Source: CAIKLP01 sp039798705 (GTDB lineage Bacteria; Bacteroidota; Bacteroidia; Sphingobacteriales; Sphingobacteriaceae). Taken from it: DNA of 64,000 bases. The position numbers and the translations under genes were made by a program. Location of the stretch: NCBI GenBank assembly GCA_039798705.1, contig JBDKFN010000003.1, positions 33,264-97,263 of the forward strand, in the 5' to 3' direction. Below are positions 1-10,000 of the stretch, piece after piece. The notes beneath the pieces are model-generated. The model made no database searches. It saw only the letters and a list, made by a program, of their open reading frames with translations, and had not been told where the DNA came from. The first letter of the stretch is position 1, and the number at the start of each line of letters is the position of its first letter.

Positions 1-1
1 T

Positions 2-823
2 GAAAGCTACATTCAATTAAATGAAGGAAGCAACAGGTCAGCAATTGCAAGAAAAGCATATGCAGATTTACTTGCATACTATTTACAAGATCCGATTTTA
101 GCAAGTGCTGTTTTAGAAAAAATACTAGATGATCAAATTGGGAAGCCTAACTTCTTAAACGAATGCAAGCTCTTGCTAGGTGATATTTATTTAATGACTG
201 GAGAAGTTTGGGAAGCCGCTTTGCTTTACGGTCAAGTTGACAAAGCGAATAAAGACGAGCCTATTGGACAAATGGCGAAATTTAAAAACGCTCAACTTGC
301 CTATTATACATCCGAATTTGAATGGGCAAAATCTCAATTGGATATTTTAAAGTCTTCTACGAGTCAGCTTATAGCGAACGATGCGATAAATCTTAGCCTA
401 TTGATTGCAGACAATACAAATTTAGATTCGAATACAGCTGCATTGTCTTTATATGCAAAAGCAGATTTATTGATTATTCAACGCCAATACGTTAAAGCCA
501 ATGCTGTTTTAGATAGTATTAATTTACTTTTCCCTGGTCATGAATTGGCAGATGATATTTTATGGACTAAATCACAAATTGATTTAAAAAAGAATGACAC
601 CCTTGCGGCAATAGATAAACTAAATAAAATCGTTTCGCTATACGCAGATGGCATTTGGGCAGATGATGCCTTATTCTGTATTGCAACAACCTATGGCATA
701 ATCATGAATGATCGAAAAAGAGGCATGGAATATTTGCAAAAATTAATCAACGAAAATCCTGGAAGTTTATATGTTGTAGAGGCACGCAGACTTTATCGCA
801 AATGGAGAGGCGACGAATTATAA
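2..823 (+). CDS. TPR-type helical repeat protein, C-terminal part
   Basis: The reading frame is open to the left edge, so the gene starts outside the window; 273 codons are visible. The protein is built of successive helix pairs of about 35 residues, with small residues at TPR-like spacing and alternating Ala/Leu/Tyr-rich helices. It ends in a basic segment containing EARRLYRKWRG. Such proteins act as protein-protein scaffolds; in Bacteroidota long TPR proteins of this kind are often periplasmic, but the N-terminus is not visible and no signal peptide can be judged. It is followed after 21 bp by a DUF4286 gene and rfbC on the same strand, so the three are probably cotranscribed. A specific function cannot be named. 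Confidence 0.75.
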   Translation, partial: ESYIQLNEGSNRSAIARKAYADLLAYYLQDPILASAVLEKILDDQIGKPNFLNECKLLLGDIYLMTGEVWEAALLYGQVDKANKDEPIGQMAKFKNAQLAYYTSEFEWAKSQLDILKSSTSQLIANDAINLSLLIADNTNLDSNTAALSLYAKADLLIIQRQYVKANAVLDSINLLFPGHELADDILWTKSQIDLKKNDTLAAIDKLNKIVSLYADGIWADDALFCIATTYGIIMNDRKRGMEYLQKLINENPGSLYVVEARRLYRKWRGDEL

Positions 824-844
824 TTTTTTTTAATACTTTAGCAT

Positions 845-1147
845 ATGATTTTATATAGCGTAACCGTAAACATAGATCCAGAAATTCATGACGAATGGCT
901 TAGCTGGATGAAAGAAGTGCATGTGCCAGAAGTATTAAACACTGGCTGTTTCAGTAGCAACAAAATATTGAGATTATTAGATCCGCCTCAAGAAGGAATC
1001 ACTTATTCATTTCAATATGTTGCTCCTTCAATGGAAAAATTAAAAGAGTACCAAACAAATTTTGCGCCTGCCTTACAAGCGGATCATCAAAATAAATACG
1101 CAAACCGATTTGCCGCATTCCGAACTATTTTAGAAATAATTTCATGA
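845..1147 (+). CDS. DUF4286 family protein
   Basis: A 100-residue protein that matches in length and pattern the small DUF4286 family of Bacteroidota, which has a dimeric ferredoxin-like alpha/beta fold. Recognisable features are the N-terminal strand MILYSVTVNID, the WLSWMKEVHVPEV helix with its His-Val-Pro, and the later SFQYVAP strand. No catalytic function is established for the family. The stop codon overlaps the ATG of rfbC by four bases (ATGA), which indicates translational coupling. The ATG at the start is preceded by an A/T-rich tract without a Shine-Dalgarno sequence, as is usual here. Confidence 0.8.
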   Translation: MILYSVTVNIDPEIHDEWLSWMKEVHVPEVLNTGCFSSNKILRLLDPPQEGITYSFQYVAPSMEKLKEYQTNFAPALQADHQNKYANRFAAFRTILEIIS

Positions 1148-1686
1148 AAATAATTACCACCCCAATTGCTGGTTTATTAGTAATAGAACCTAAAGTATGG
1201 AAAGACGATCGCGGTTACTTTTATGAAAGTTTTCGTGCAGACTTTTTTAAGGACCAACAAATAGACTTGACGCTGGTTCAAGACAATCAGTCATTATCAC
1301 AGAAAGGAACCATTAGAGGATTACACTTTCAAGCTCCTCCATTTGAACAGGGAAAACTAGTTCGCGTTTTACAAGGTGCGGTACTTGATGTAGCAGTTGA
1401 TATTAGAAAAGATTCTCCAACCTATGGCCAATCTTTTTCTATTGAACTAAATGACCAAAACCATTTACAGCTTTGGATTCCACCTGGTTTTGCCCACGGT
1501 TTCTCCACTTTAGCCGACCACACTATATTCTGTTATAAATGCTCTAATTACTACCATAAAGCTTCAGAAGGCGGCATCTGTTTCAACGATGAAACACTTG
1601 CAATTGACTGGAAAGTGGAAGGAAAGTACATTTCAGAAAAGGACTATTTATTACCTAAGTTTAAAGATTTAGTAAGTCCATTTTAA
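1144..1686 (+). CDS. rfbC: dTDP-4-dehydrorhamnose 3,5-epimerase
   Basis: Converts dTDP-4-dehydro-6-deoxyglucose to dTDP-4-dehydrorhamnose, a step of dTDP-rhamnose synthesis for surface polysaccharides. The cupin fold of RmlC/RfbC is evident: DDRGYFYESF (about 21-30), TIRGLHFQ with the catalytic base His61, Lys71 in QGKLVRVLQG, AVDIRKDSPTYGQ, and WIPPGFAHGF. The length of 180 residues is typical. The start overlaps the DUF4286 stop. The usual partners rfbA, rfbB and rfbD are not in the window, so the pathway must be completed elsewhere. A strong hairpin terminator follows directly. Confidence 0.95.
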   Translation: MKIITTPIAGLLVIEPKVWKDDRGYFYESFRADFFKDQQIDLTLVQDNQSLSQKGTIRGLHFQAPPFEQGKLVRVLQGAVLDVAVDIRKDSPTYGQSFSIELNDQNHLQLWIPPGFAHGFSTLADHTIFCYKCSNYYHKASEGGICFNDETLAIDWKVEGKYISEKDYLLPKFKDLVSPF

Positions 1687-1696
1687 AAAAATTCAT

Positions 1697-1728
1697 AAAA
1701 AAAGGCTGCAAATTTGCAGCCTTTTTTT
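1697..1728. terminator. Bidirectional intrinsic terminator
   Basis: A perfect inverted repeat (AAGGCTGCAAA/TTTGCAGCCTT) flanked by an A-run on the left and a T-run on the right. It can terminate the rfbC transcript on + and the OmpA-like gene, which converges from the - strand. Confidence 0.9.
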
Positions 1729-1749
1729 ATGATTGAGATATACTATTGT

Positions 1750-2712
1750 TTATTTTGAATCGTCATTTAACATACGATACAATTCGTCTAATTTTGGTGT
1801 TAAGATAATTTCAATTCTTCTATTTTTACTTCTAGATTCAGCTGCATTTGATTTCTCAATAGGCAAGTATTCACCACGACCAGAAGCATTCACTCTTAAT
1901 GGATCTAAGTTTTGGTTTTCAGTTAAGAATCTTACCACTGAGGTAGCTCTTAAAACACTCAAATCCCAGTTGTCTTTAATTTGACCAAGGTTAAATACTT
2001 TCATGTTGTCTGTATGACCTTCAACTAATACATTGATATCTGGTTGCGTTTTTAAAACTTTCACCAATTCTACTAATGCTTCTTGACCTCTTTGATCTAT
2101 TTCAATACTTCCCGTGCTAAACAATAATTTATCAGTCAATGAAACATATACTTTTCCGTCTTTAATATTAACAGAAAGCCCGCTCTTGTTGAATCCTAGC
2201 AAAGCCTTAGCTAATTTATCTCGCAATGAATTAACCATGTCATCGCGTTTTTTCATTGCGTCTTCTACTTCTTGTAATCTTTTTTCACGTGCAGCTAAGT
2301 TTGCTTGTGCAGCTTCTAAGTCTTTAATTAATTTCTTAATCTCATCTGAACTATTTGCCCTTAGTTGTTTATAGTTTTCAGATAATGTATTATACTGAGC
2401 TGTTAAATTAGCATGCTTTTCTTTTAATAAAGCCAATTCATCTTGTAAATTAGAAATGGTATCATTTTTTGATTTTACCAATTTCATTAAGCTATCGTTT
2501 TTAATTAATTCAACATTTAAATCGCGTTGAATTGAATCACGAAAACTTTGCATTTTCAAATACTTTCTTTTTGATACAGGAATAAATCTGTTTAATAAAT
2601 CTCTGTCAAATTTTACTCCAAGAAATTCTTTCTTAGGTGCAGCTGATGCAGCTGTTGACAAAATAAAAAGTACAGTTAATAATCGCAATAATTTCATCTT
2701 CATAAATATCAT
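1750..2712 (-). CDS. OmpA family protein with periplasmic coiled coil
   Basis: A 320-residue exported protein. A signal peptide (LLRLLTVLFILSTAASA) is followed by about 30 basic residues, a heptad-rich coiled coil (about 55-165), and a C-terminal OmpA/MotB peptidoglycan-binding domain (about 185-310). That domain contains LLFSTGSIEID, VLVEGHTDN and the final NRRIEIIL with the conserved arginines. It probably connects an envelope complex to peptidoglycan. There is no N-terminal beta-barrel, so it resembles coiled-coil OmpA/MotB-like linkers rather than OmpA itself. In-frame ATGs at codons 4 and 6 (2703, 2697) also precede the signal peptide; the exact start is unsure. It stands alone, ending at a shared terminator. 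Confidence 0.85.
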   Translation of the reverse strand: MIFMKMKLLRLLTVLFILSTAASAAPKKEFLGVKFDRDLLNRFIPVSKRKYLKMQSFRDSIQRDLNVELIKNDSLMKLVKSKNDTISNLQDELALLKEKHANLTAQYNTLSENYKQLRANSSDEIKKLIKDLEAAQANLAAREKRLQEVEDAMKKRDDMVNSLRDKLAKALLGFNKSGLSVNIKDGKVYVSLTDKLLFSTGSIEIDQRGQEALVELVKVLKTQPDINVLVEGHTDNMKVFNLGQIKDNWDLSVLRATSVVRFLTENQNLDPLRVNASGRGEYLPIEKSNAAESRSKNRRIEIILTPKLDELYRMLNDDSK

Positions 2713-2753
2713 TTTAAATTAAGCTTGGAATAGCGTGACTTTCCAAAAACAAA

Positions 2754-2761
2754 CAAATGTA
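2754..2761 (-). promoter_or_regulatory. -7 box of the OmpA-like gene
   Basis: On the - strand this reads TACATTTG, a perfect match to the Bacteroidota -7 consensus TAnnTTTG. It lies about 40-57 bp upstream of the candidate starts in the divergent OmpA/fumC gap. No good -33 TTG was seen at the right distance. Confidence 0.45.
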
Positions 2762-2848
2762 AACCCTAATAACGGCTATAATAAGAATGAATTATCCACA
2801 ATTATGAAAAACTCTATAAATACTGTCAAAAAAAACGAGCGAAAAAGT

Positions 2849-2856
2849 TAAATTTG
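2849..2856 (+). promoter_or_regulatory. -7 box of fumC
   Basis: TAAATTTG, a perfect TAnnTTTG match, ends 21 bp before the fumC ATG. The -33 region is weak. It lies in the 165 bp divergent gap, whose remainder shows nothing else recognisable. Confidence 0.5.
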
Positions 2857-2877
2857 TGAATACAAAATTCAAATACC

Positions 2878-4275
2878 ATGGAATACAGAATAGAAAAAGA
2901 CAGCCTAGGTGAAGTACAAGTTCCCGCTCATAAATATTGGGCTGCACAAACACAAAGATCATTACAAAATTTTAAAATCGGTGGCCCTGCAGATAGAATG
3001 CCGTTAGAAATCATACGCGCATTTGCGATATTAAAAAAAGCGGCTGCATTAACTAATCAAGATTTAGGTGTTTTAGCTGCCGATAAAGCGGCGCTAATTG
3101 GAACTGTGTGTGAAGAAATTCTAGACGGCAAATTAGATGAAGAATTTCCATTGGTAATTTGGCAAACAGGTTCGGGTACACAAAGCAATATGAATGTAAA
3201 CGAAGTAATTGCTAACAGAGGTCACGTAATTAAAGGCGGTCAGCTGAATGATGAACATAAAGCTTTACATCCAAATGATGATGTAAACAAATCTCAATCG
3301 TCAAATGATACTTACCCTACCGCAATGCACATTGCTGCTTACAAACAAGCTGTAGAAATAACTATACCAGGTTTAGCATTATTGCGTGATACGCTTTCGG
3401 CTAAAGCAATTGCTTTTAAAGACATTGTGAAAATTGGAAGAACACACTTTATGGATGCTACTCCACTTACCTTAGGGCAAGAATTTTCGGGATATGCACA
3501 ACAAATTACCAATAGCATTCGTGCAATCAACAATGCATTAGAAATGGTAAGTGAACTAGCTTTAGGCGGTACAGCGGTTGGTACAGGATTAAACGCACCA
3601 AAAGGATATGCAGAATTAGTTGCTAAAAAAATTGCAGAAATTTCTGGATTACCATTTGTTACTGCACCTAATAAATTTGAGGCTTTAGCAGCACATGATG
3701 CTATGGTAGAATTATCTGGCGCGTTAAAACGTGCAGCGGTAGCATTAATGAAAATTGGAAACGATGTTCGCATGTTGAGCTCAGGACCAAGATGTGGAAT
3801 TGGAGAAATCATTATTCCTGATAACGAACCTGGATCTTCTATTATGCCGGGTAAAGTAAATCCAACTCAACCAGAAGCATTAACCATGGTTTGTGCTCAA
3901 GTTATTGGCAACGATGTTGCGGTAAGTATTGGTGGCGCAACTGGTCACTTTGAATTAAATGTTTTCAAACCATTAATCGCAGCAAATGTTTTACATTCTG
4001 CAAGGCTAATTGGTGATGCTTGTGTTTCTTTCAATAATAATTGTGCAATAGGAATAGAGCCAAACTATGCAGATATTAAGAAGAATCTTGATAATTCGCT
4101 AATGCTTGTAACTGCATTAAACACGCACATTGGCTACGATAACGCTGCAAAAATTGCAAAGAAAGCCCATAAAGAAAATAAAACATTAAAAGCAGCAGCA
4201 ATTGAATTAGGCTTATTAACAGATGTTCAATTTGACGAATGGGTAAAACCAGAAAGCATGGTTGGAAATTTATAA
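2878..4275 (+). CDS. fumC: Class II fumarate hydratase
   Basis: Catalyses reversible hydration of fumarate to L-malate in the TCA cycle; class II enzymes are iron-independent homotetramers. The 465 residues contain all superfamily regions: TGSGTQSNMN (about 98-107), SSNDTYPTAMH (about 140), GRTHFMDATPLTLGQE, and the signature GSSIMPGKVNP (about 318-328) whose serine lies on the catalytic mobile loop. It is the first gene of a probable operon with aroE (15 bp gap) and a small unknown gene. The aroE link is one of gene order only, with no metabolic reason evident. Confidence 0.97.
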   Translation: MEYRIEKDSLGEVQVPAHKYWAAQTQRSLQNFKIGGPADRMPLEIIRAFAILKKAAALTNQDLGVLAADKAALIGTVCEEILDGKLDEEFPLVIWQTGSGTQSNMNVNEVIANRGHVIKGGQLNDEHKALHPNDDVNKSQSSNDTYPTAMHIAAYKQAVEITIPGLALLRDTLSAKAIAFKDIVKIGRTHFMDATPLTLGQEFSGYAQQITNSIRAINNALEMVSELALGGTAVGTGLNAPKGYAELVAKKIAEISGLPFVTAPNKFEALAAHDAMVELSGALKRAAVALMKIGNDVRMLSSGPRCGIGEIIIPDNEPGSSIMPGKVNPTQPEALTMVCAQVIGNDVAVSIGGATGHFELNVFKPLIAANVLHSARLIGDACVSFNNNCAIGIEPNYADIKKNLDNSLMLVTALNTHIGYDNAAKIAKKAHKENKTLKAAAIELGLLTDVQFDEWVKPESMVGNL

Positions 4276-4290
4276 TTTAAATTTTCCATC

Positions 4291-5037
4291 ATGAGAATAT
4301 TCGGATTAATTGGAAAAACATTAACACATTCATTTTCCCCAAACTACTTTAATGAAAAATTTAAAGTAGAAAATATTCTTGATACTTGTTATGAACTATT
4401 TCCCCTCGAAAATATCGAGGGGATTTTAGCACTTAAAAATTCTAAGCACAAAATTGCGGGTTTAAATGTCACCTTCCCCTATAAAGAAACCGTCATTCCA
4501 TATTTAGATGGCTTGAGTGAAACTGCACAGGCAATTGGCGCAGTCAATACAATTGAATGCAAAGCAGATGGCAAATGGATAGGACATAATACAGACGCCC
4601 AAGGCTTTGAGCAATGCATCCTTGAAACACTAGCAAAACAAGGCATTTGCGCACTTGTACTTGGCACCGGAGGTGCTGCTAAAGCAGTTCAGTATGTACT
4701 ATCAAAACACCAAGTACCTTTTCAATTGGTTAGTAGAAATACGAATGAAAGTTTACACCACATTTCCTATGATGAATTAAATGAAAACATCATTGAGAAT
4801 CATTTGTTAATTATAAACTGTACCCCATTGGGAACTTTTCCAAATATAAACGAACATGTAGCTTTTCCATTTGCGTATCTGACTACTGAACATTTAATAT
4901 TTGATTTAGTTTATAATCCGGAAGAAACAGCTTTAATGAAAAAAGCAAAAGCCGCAGGTGCACAAGTACAAAACGGAAAAGCAATGTTAATCAATCAAGC
5001 CGAAGCCAGTTGGGAAATCTGGAATTCATCAAATTAA
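4291..5037 (+). CDS. aroE: Shikimate dehydrogenase
   Basis: Reduces 3-dehydroshikimate to shikimate with NADPH in aromatic amino-acid and chorismate synthesis. The N-terminal substrate domain carries SFSPNYFN and NVTFPYKE with catalytic Lys65; Asp102 in GHNTDAQGF is the partner acid. The Rossmann domain begins at VLGTGGAAKAV (about 123-133), and the C-terminus has the usual GKAMLINQAEASWEIW motif. At 248 residues it is slightly short but complete. Codons 37-45 also form an unusually stable hairpin followed by four T residues (listed separately). Confidence 0.95.
   Translation: MRIFGLIGKTLTHSFSPNYFNEKFKVENILDTCYELFPLENIEGILALKNSKHKIAGLNVTFPYKETVIPYLDGLSETAQAIGAVNTIECKADGKWIGHNTDAQGFEQCILETLAKQGICALVLGTGGAAKAVQYVLSKHQVPFQLVSRNTNESLHHISYDELNENIIENHLLIINCTPLGTFPNINEHVAFPFAYLTTEHLIFDLVYNPEETALMKKAKAAGAQVQNGKAMLINQAEASWEIWNSSN
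4401..4423 (+). repeat. GC-rich hairpin inside aroE
   Basis: A perfect 9-bp inverted repeat (TCCCCTCGA / TCGAGGGGA) with the 5-base loop AAATA, followed at once by TTTTAG. In this A/T-rich sequence it looks like an intrinsic terminator, but it lies about 110 bp inside the aroE coding region in the transcribed orientation. It may be an attenuator, an mRNA processing site, or chance. Confidence 0.5.
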
Positions 5038-5055
5038 TTTATTTAAAATAATAAT

Positions 5056-5424
5056 ATGAGCACGAGATCTGAACTAATGATTAAAATTAGGCCGAAAGTA
5101 GTTTACGACAAAAGCCTCGATAGCTCAGCATCTGAGCGATTTCAAAATGAAACATTAAGACCAATTGCAAAGTTGCAGAACGAAATGATTATTGCTTATT
5201 TCTTAAAAGATTTAGGAAACATTGACCTTCCTAAAGGTAGTAGAGATAGGGCAACGATGATTGAAGAAAGACTAAAAAAGAATTTAACTTTAAAGAATAT
5301 TTTAGTCGGAATGATTGTGGCACTTTTTACAGAAGAAGAGTTTGTCATTTATCAAGAGGATATTTCCGGAATGAATAAAAGAATAATTATTTTACTCGTT
5401 CAAAGGTTACAAAGTCAGTTATAA
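5056..5424 (+). CDS. Conserved small protein of unknown function
   Basis: A 122-residue soluble, helix-rich protein without signal peptide or membrane segment. It starts MSTRSELMIKIRPKV and contains NETLRPIAKLQNEM, a central helix LKNILVGMIVALFTEEEF, and a C-terminal helix after SGMNKRI. I recall similar 110-130 residue proteins in Bacteroidota that databases sometimes label glyoxalase, but I see no glyoxalase metal-binding pattern and would not assign that activity. It lies 18 bp after aroE and before a strong terminator, so it is the last gene of the fumC-aroE operon. Confidence 0.7.
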   Translation: MSTRSELMIKIRPKVVYDKSLDSSASERFQNETLRPIAKLQNEMIIAYFLKDLGNIDLPKGSRDRATMIEERLKKNLTLKNILVGMIVALFTEEEFVIYQEDISGMNKRIIILLVQRLQSQL

Positions 5425-5458
5425 ATAAAAAAGGCAGAATTTCTTCTGCCTTTTTTAT
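5425..5458. terminator. Bidirectional intrinsic terminator
   Basis: The inverted repeat AAAAAAGGCAGAA / TTCTGCCTTTTTT with a 4-base loop separates the fumC operon (+) from the convergent aldehyde dehydrogenase gene (-). Confidence 0.9.
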
Positions 5459-5473
5459 TTATTGAATGATACT

Positions 5474-7012
5474 TTAAAAATCAAATTTTATTCCTTGTGC
5501 TAATGGCAACTCAGTACCGTAATTAATTGTATTGGTTTGTCTGCGCATATAGACTTTCCAAGCATCAGAGCCCGACTCACGTCCACCACCTGTTTCTTTT
5601 TCACCACCAAACGCACCGCCAATTTCTGCACCTGAAGTACCAATATTTACATTGGCAATACCACAGTCAGAACCTTCTTGCGATAAGAACTTTTCTGTTT
5701 CTAAAACATTGGTAGAAAATATGGCAGAAGACAAGCCTTGAGGCACATTATTGTGCATTGCAATGGCTTCATCTATTGTTTTGTATTTCATGATATATAA
5801 AATTGGTGCGAATGTTTCTTCTTGTACAATTTTAAATTCATTTTTAGCCTCTGCGATACATGGTTTTACATAACAACCCGATTCGTATCCGGCGCCAGCT
5901 AAAACTTCTCCGCCAAAAATTACTTGTCCGCCTTCTGCTTTCACTGCTGCAATTGCATGGGTGAAGCTATCAACAGCTGACTGGTCAATTAATGGACCAA
6001 CTAAATTACTTGCGTCTAATGGGTTTCCAATGGTTACTTGTGCATAGGCCTTTAGTAATTTTGCTTTGAAAGCCTCATATACATTTTCATGGATAATTAA
6101 TCTTCTAGTAGAAGTACATCTTTGACCTGCAGTACCAACTGCTCCAAATAATACCGCTCTCAAAGCCATATCTTGATCGGCGTGTTCTGTTATAATAATT
6201 GCATTGTTTCCACCTAATTCTAATAAACTTCTGCCCAATCTTTCACCAACAATTCTACCAACTCTTTTTCCTAATTTGGTAGAACCTGTAGCAGAAATTA
6301 ATGGCACTCTTTTATCTTCTAAAAACTGGTCACCTACATATGATGAACCTGCAGCAATTAAATTAATTACGCCTTCAGGCACATTGCAATTAGCTAAAAC
6401 TTTAGCAACAATGTTTTGCGTAGCAATGGCACATAACATTACTTTTGAACTCGGTTTCCAAACTACCACATCTCCACAAACCATTGCAAGCATTGCATTC
6501 CAAGCCCATACTGCAACTGGGAAGTTAAACGCAGAAATTACACCAACAACTCCAAGTGGATGGTATTGATCATACATTCTGTGCATAGGTCTTTCGCTGT
6601 GCATGGTAAAACCATGTAATTGACGAGACAAGCCAACTGCAAAATCGCAAATGTCAATCATCTCTTGCACTTCACCTAAACCTTCTTGATAACTTTTACC
6701 CATTTCGTAAGAAACAAGCATTCCTAAATCTTCTTTTTGTTCGCGCAATGCATTTCCAATTTGACGAACAACCTCGCCTCTTTGTGGTGCAGGTATTTTT
6801 CTCCATTTAACAAATGCAGCAGTAGCAGTTTGCATTATTTTTTCATAATCAGCGGCAGTGCCTTGATTAATCTTTGCAATTAATTTTCCGTCTACTGGTG
6901 AATAAGATTCAATTGCGGTTCCATTTGTTTGAAACCAAACAGCACCTGTTGCTGCTCCATTGTTTTCAGCTTTAATGCCTAAGTTTTGAATTACTTCTTG
7001 AATGTTTTTCAT
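5474..7012 (-). CDS. ALDH7-type aldehyde dehydrogenase (alpha-aminoadipic semialdehyde dehydrogenase-like)
   Basis: An NAD(P)-dependent aldehyde dehydrogenase of 512 residues. The nucleophile is Cys299 in GQRCTSTRR and the general base glutamate lies in LLELGGNN (about 265). The C-terminal SGAEIGGAFGGEKETGGGRE is the hallmark of the ALDH7/antiquitin subfamily, which oxidises alpha-aminoadipic semialdehyde in lysine and pipecolate breakdown (AmaB/Pcd-like). The substrate here is inferred from subfamily only. It starts 6 bp after the stop of the M1 peptidase on the same strand, so it is probably its operon partner. It ends at a shared terminator. Confidence 0.93.
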   Translation of the reverse strand: MKNIQEVIQNLGIKAENNGAATGAVWFQTNGTAIESYSPVDGKLIAKINQGTAADYEKIMQTATAAFVKWRKIPAPQRGEVVRQIGNALREQKEDLGMLVSYEMGKSYQEGLGEVQEMIDICDFAVGLSRQLHGFTMHSERPMHRMYDQYHPLGVVGVISAFNFPVAVWAWNAMLAMVCGDVVVWKPSSKVMLCAIATQNIVAKVLANCNVPEGVINLIAAGSSYVGDQFLEDKRVPLISATGSTKLGKRVGRIVGERLGRSLLELGGNNAIIITEHADQDMALRAVLFGAVGTAGQRCTSTRRLIIHENVYEAFKAKLLKAYAQVTIGNPLDASNLVGPLIDQSAVDSFTHAIAAVKAEGGQVIFGGEVLAGAGYESGCYVKPCIAEAKNEFKIVQEETFAPILYIMKYKTIDEAIAMHNNVPQGLSSAIFSTNVLETEKFLSQEGSDCGIANVNIGTSGAEIGGAFGGEKETGGGRESGSDAWKVYMRRQTNTINYGTELPLAQGIKFDF

Positions 7013-7018
7013 AGGTAT

Positions 7019-10000
7019 TTATATAGATATTTTTCTTAGCAAATTTAATGGCTGCAAATTAGTCAAATTAATCATGAATCTAATTTGATTTTTAAAGTTT
7101 GGTTTTGATGTTCCAGTTAAAGATCCTTTTTCAAAAGTAGAAACATAAAAAGGCATATACACTTCCACTAAATCATTGATAATTGGCAAATAAATACCAG
7201 CAGCATAATTAAACCTATTTTCGGTGTCAAAATAATTAGGCAAATAAGCCGCATCTGCAAAAATGCCTATTGGCGACTTGATTGGAAGTGGCGCTTTTAG
7301 ATTTAGGGCTAAAATAGCACTTGCATTTGCTAAACTCGTATTAGCTTTGAAACCACCCTCCTGTACATAAAAATATTTTGCACTATTTCTATCGGTATAA
7401 ACCTGATCGTACAAATAATCATTATCTCCAGAAACAGAGAACAATCCAACCCCACTAAAATTGTCAGCTTTAGCAGTGCTGTAACCACCAAACAAACGAA
7501 TATTTAATCCTTTATTTAGTGATTGGTAAGGAATTGTTGCTGCAAATGTTCCTGAAAATTTATGATAAGGTGTTTTAAAATTATTTGAAAATTCATAACG
7601 CGCCTCTATTGAATGCGGTAATTGTATTGCACTATTACTTGCATTAAAATTCAAGATGTGAAAATCTTGTGTTTTGTTGTTTATTACCGTGCTTGCATCT
7701 CCGTAGGTAGTTGCAATATTTGTATGGACCATTCGGTAACTTAACTTTTGACGAAACTTACTTTGTAAAGAAGCTTGTTTAAATTCAAAATCTAGGTTGA
7801 AACTAGCTTTTGAAAATTTGTCATTATGCATAACCGAAAGCATATCGTTAGAACGATCATTTGTATTGAAAGTTGCGAAGTTAACCATGTAGGTTACTTC
7901 TTGCGCAAAGCTAGGATAGCTGTGATACGCGGCTTTCGCTAATCCATTCCACTCTTTATGTTGAGTAGAATACATTGGCGCAAGTTGGTATTCAAATTGT
8001 TTAAAAGGAAAAATACTATTATAAATAGCTAGACCTGGCATCCATTTATCATAATTATTATAACCTAAAATTGGCGTATAAAATATTTGTGTTTTATTCG
8101 GATTGGTGATTGAGCCTAAAAATTGCAATTTAATGGGCTCCGTGCTTTTACACAAACCACCTTTGTTTAAGGTATTGTTATTTCTTTTAATTTCTGGAAT
8201 CACATACAATGGATCAATTTTAAATTTCGACACATTGTTTTTATCAAAGTAAATTACTTTGGTACCTAAATAAGGTTCAGTTTTAAATGTTTCTAAAATA
8301 TTTCCTTTACGATCTAAAGATGAAACAAAAACAGGAGCTTCAAAACCGGAGCGATTTTCAACTTTCAAGCCAACTTGATCTTTAGCATTCAAAAGCCCTG
8401 TTAGTTTAAAATCAATAGGTTCAGCCGTATTGATTAAATGATCAAAGAACCAATCTAATTTTTTACCACTCACTTCTTCTAATACCGCTTTTAAATCTTC
8501 TGGATAAGGGTGTTTAAATTTCCATCTGTCAAAATAAACATGCATCGCTGAATCAAAAACTTTTAACCCTAAATATTCTTGTAAATAATAAAACACCAAA
8601 CCTGATTTAGTATACATTACTGCACCATAATTTATTTGTGTAAATTTTTCAGAAGGGGTTTCGATTGCTTGATCTTGATTCCTTGATGCAGCAATCATGT
8701 AGGTTAAATAATTTTCGTAACCTTGAGGGTAATCATTTAGATCAAAGAATTTTGTTACTGCTGCTGAAGCAGAATCTTGTAACATTAAATTCTTTTTACT
8801 CAACATTTTTGTAACACGGTGTTCATAAAAAGTATTTAAGCCTTCGTCCATCCAGCCATGTTGTCTTTCATTACTTCCTAAAATTCCATAAAACCAATTG
8901 TGTCCTACTTCATGCACAATAACCGTTTCTAACATTTTTGGACTACTCACGCCACCAATTACAGTAACCATAGGGTATTCCATTCCTCCGCCTGCACTCA
9001 ATGCACCATCAATAGCGGTACATGCATTGTAAGGATATTCTCCATTCCATAATGAATAATTATAAATTGCTTCGTTCACATAATCGACACCATTGATCCA
9101 ATTTTTCTTATTTCCAGGAGTATACATTACCCATGTTTTTACTTCTCTTTGAGAAACAGGTAAACGCACACTGCTTTTTCTAACAATAAAATCTTTATCT
9201 GCAAACCATCCAAAATCGTGCACGCTATCTTGAACATAGCGAATGGTTTTCCATTGCTTAGCAGATGCAGGAGTTTTCACACTAATTTTACCAACATGAT
9301 TCATGTGAAATTTCATGGAGTCTAAATTGATGTTAGCTAAACTGTCTAAGAAATTTTGTTCTGATATGGTTTTTAAATTTCCTGTTGCAGCAACTATGTA
9401 ATTAGAAGGCAATGTGATTTGCACATCAAATGATCCGTAATCTGAATAAAATTCTCCTTGATCTAAATAAGGAATTGGGTGCCAGCCTTTACGATCGAAT
9501 ACAGCAGGCTTAGGATACCATTGGGTAATTTGATAGGCTTGTTTTACATGACCTAACCTTGAAAACGATGCAGGGATTTTAATTTTAAATGGCGTATTTA
9601 TAATTACCGATTGACCTGGCAATAATGGCGTAGTCAATAATACTTTACAAATATCTGGATACTCTTCGTTGAACTCGACCGTTGCAGGTTGGTGATTCAC
9701 TTCAAAAGCTAAATCATCAATAAAGCCTCTATCCTTTGCTTCAGCATTATGAAATTTAGTTTTCTTATTCAGCAATTGTTGCTTTGCAAATGCTGATTGC
9801 TCGTTTTTATAGGCATTTGGCCATAAGTGAAACCAAATGTAAGTCAATGTTTCTGGCGAATTATTTTGATATACTACCTGCTCTTCTCCAGAAAGCATAT
9901 GCAAAGAATCGTCTAATCGAACCTTTATTTGATATTGTAACTTTTGCTGCCAATAATTTTGGGCATAACTATTGTTCAACATGAATAGGGACAGGACCAC

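Noticed and set aside
3339..3812. 157-codon frame on - opposite fumC
   Set aside because: Lies wholly within the conserved fumarase coding region, has no domain and no promoter.
6204..6569. 121-codon frame on + opposite the aldehyde dehydrogenase
   Set aside because: Shadow of a strongly conserved enzyme gene; low-complexity translation.
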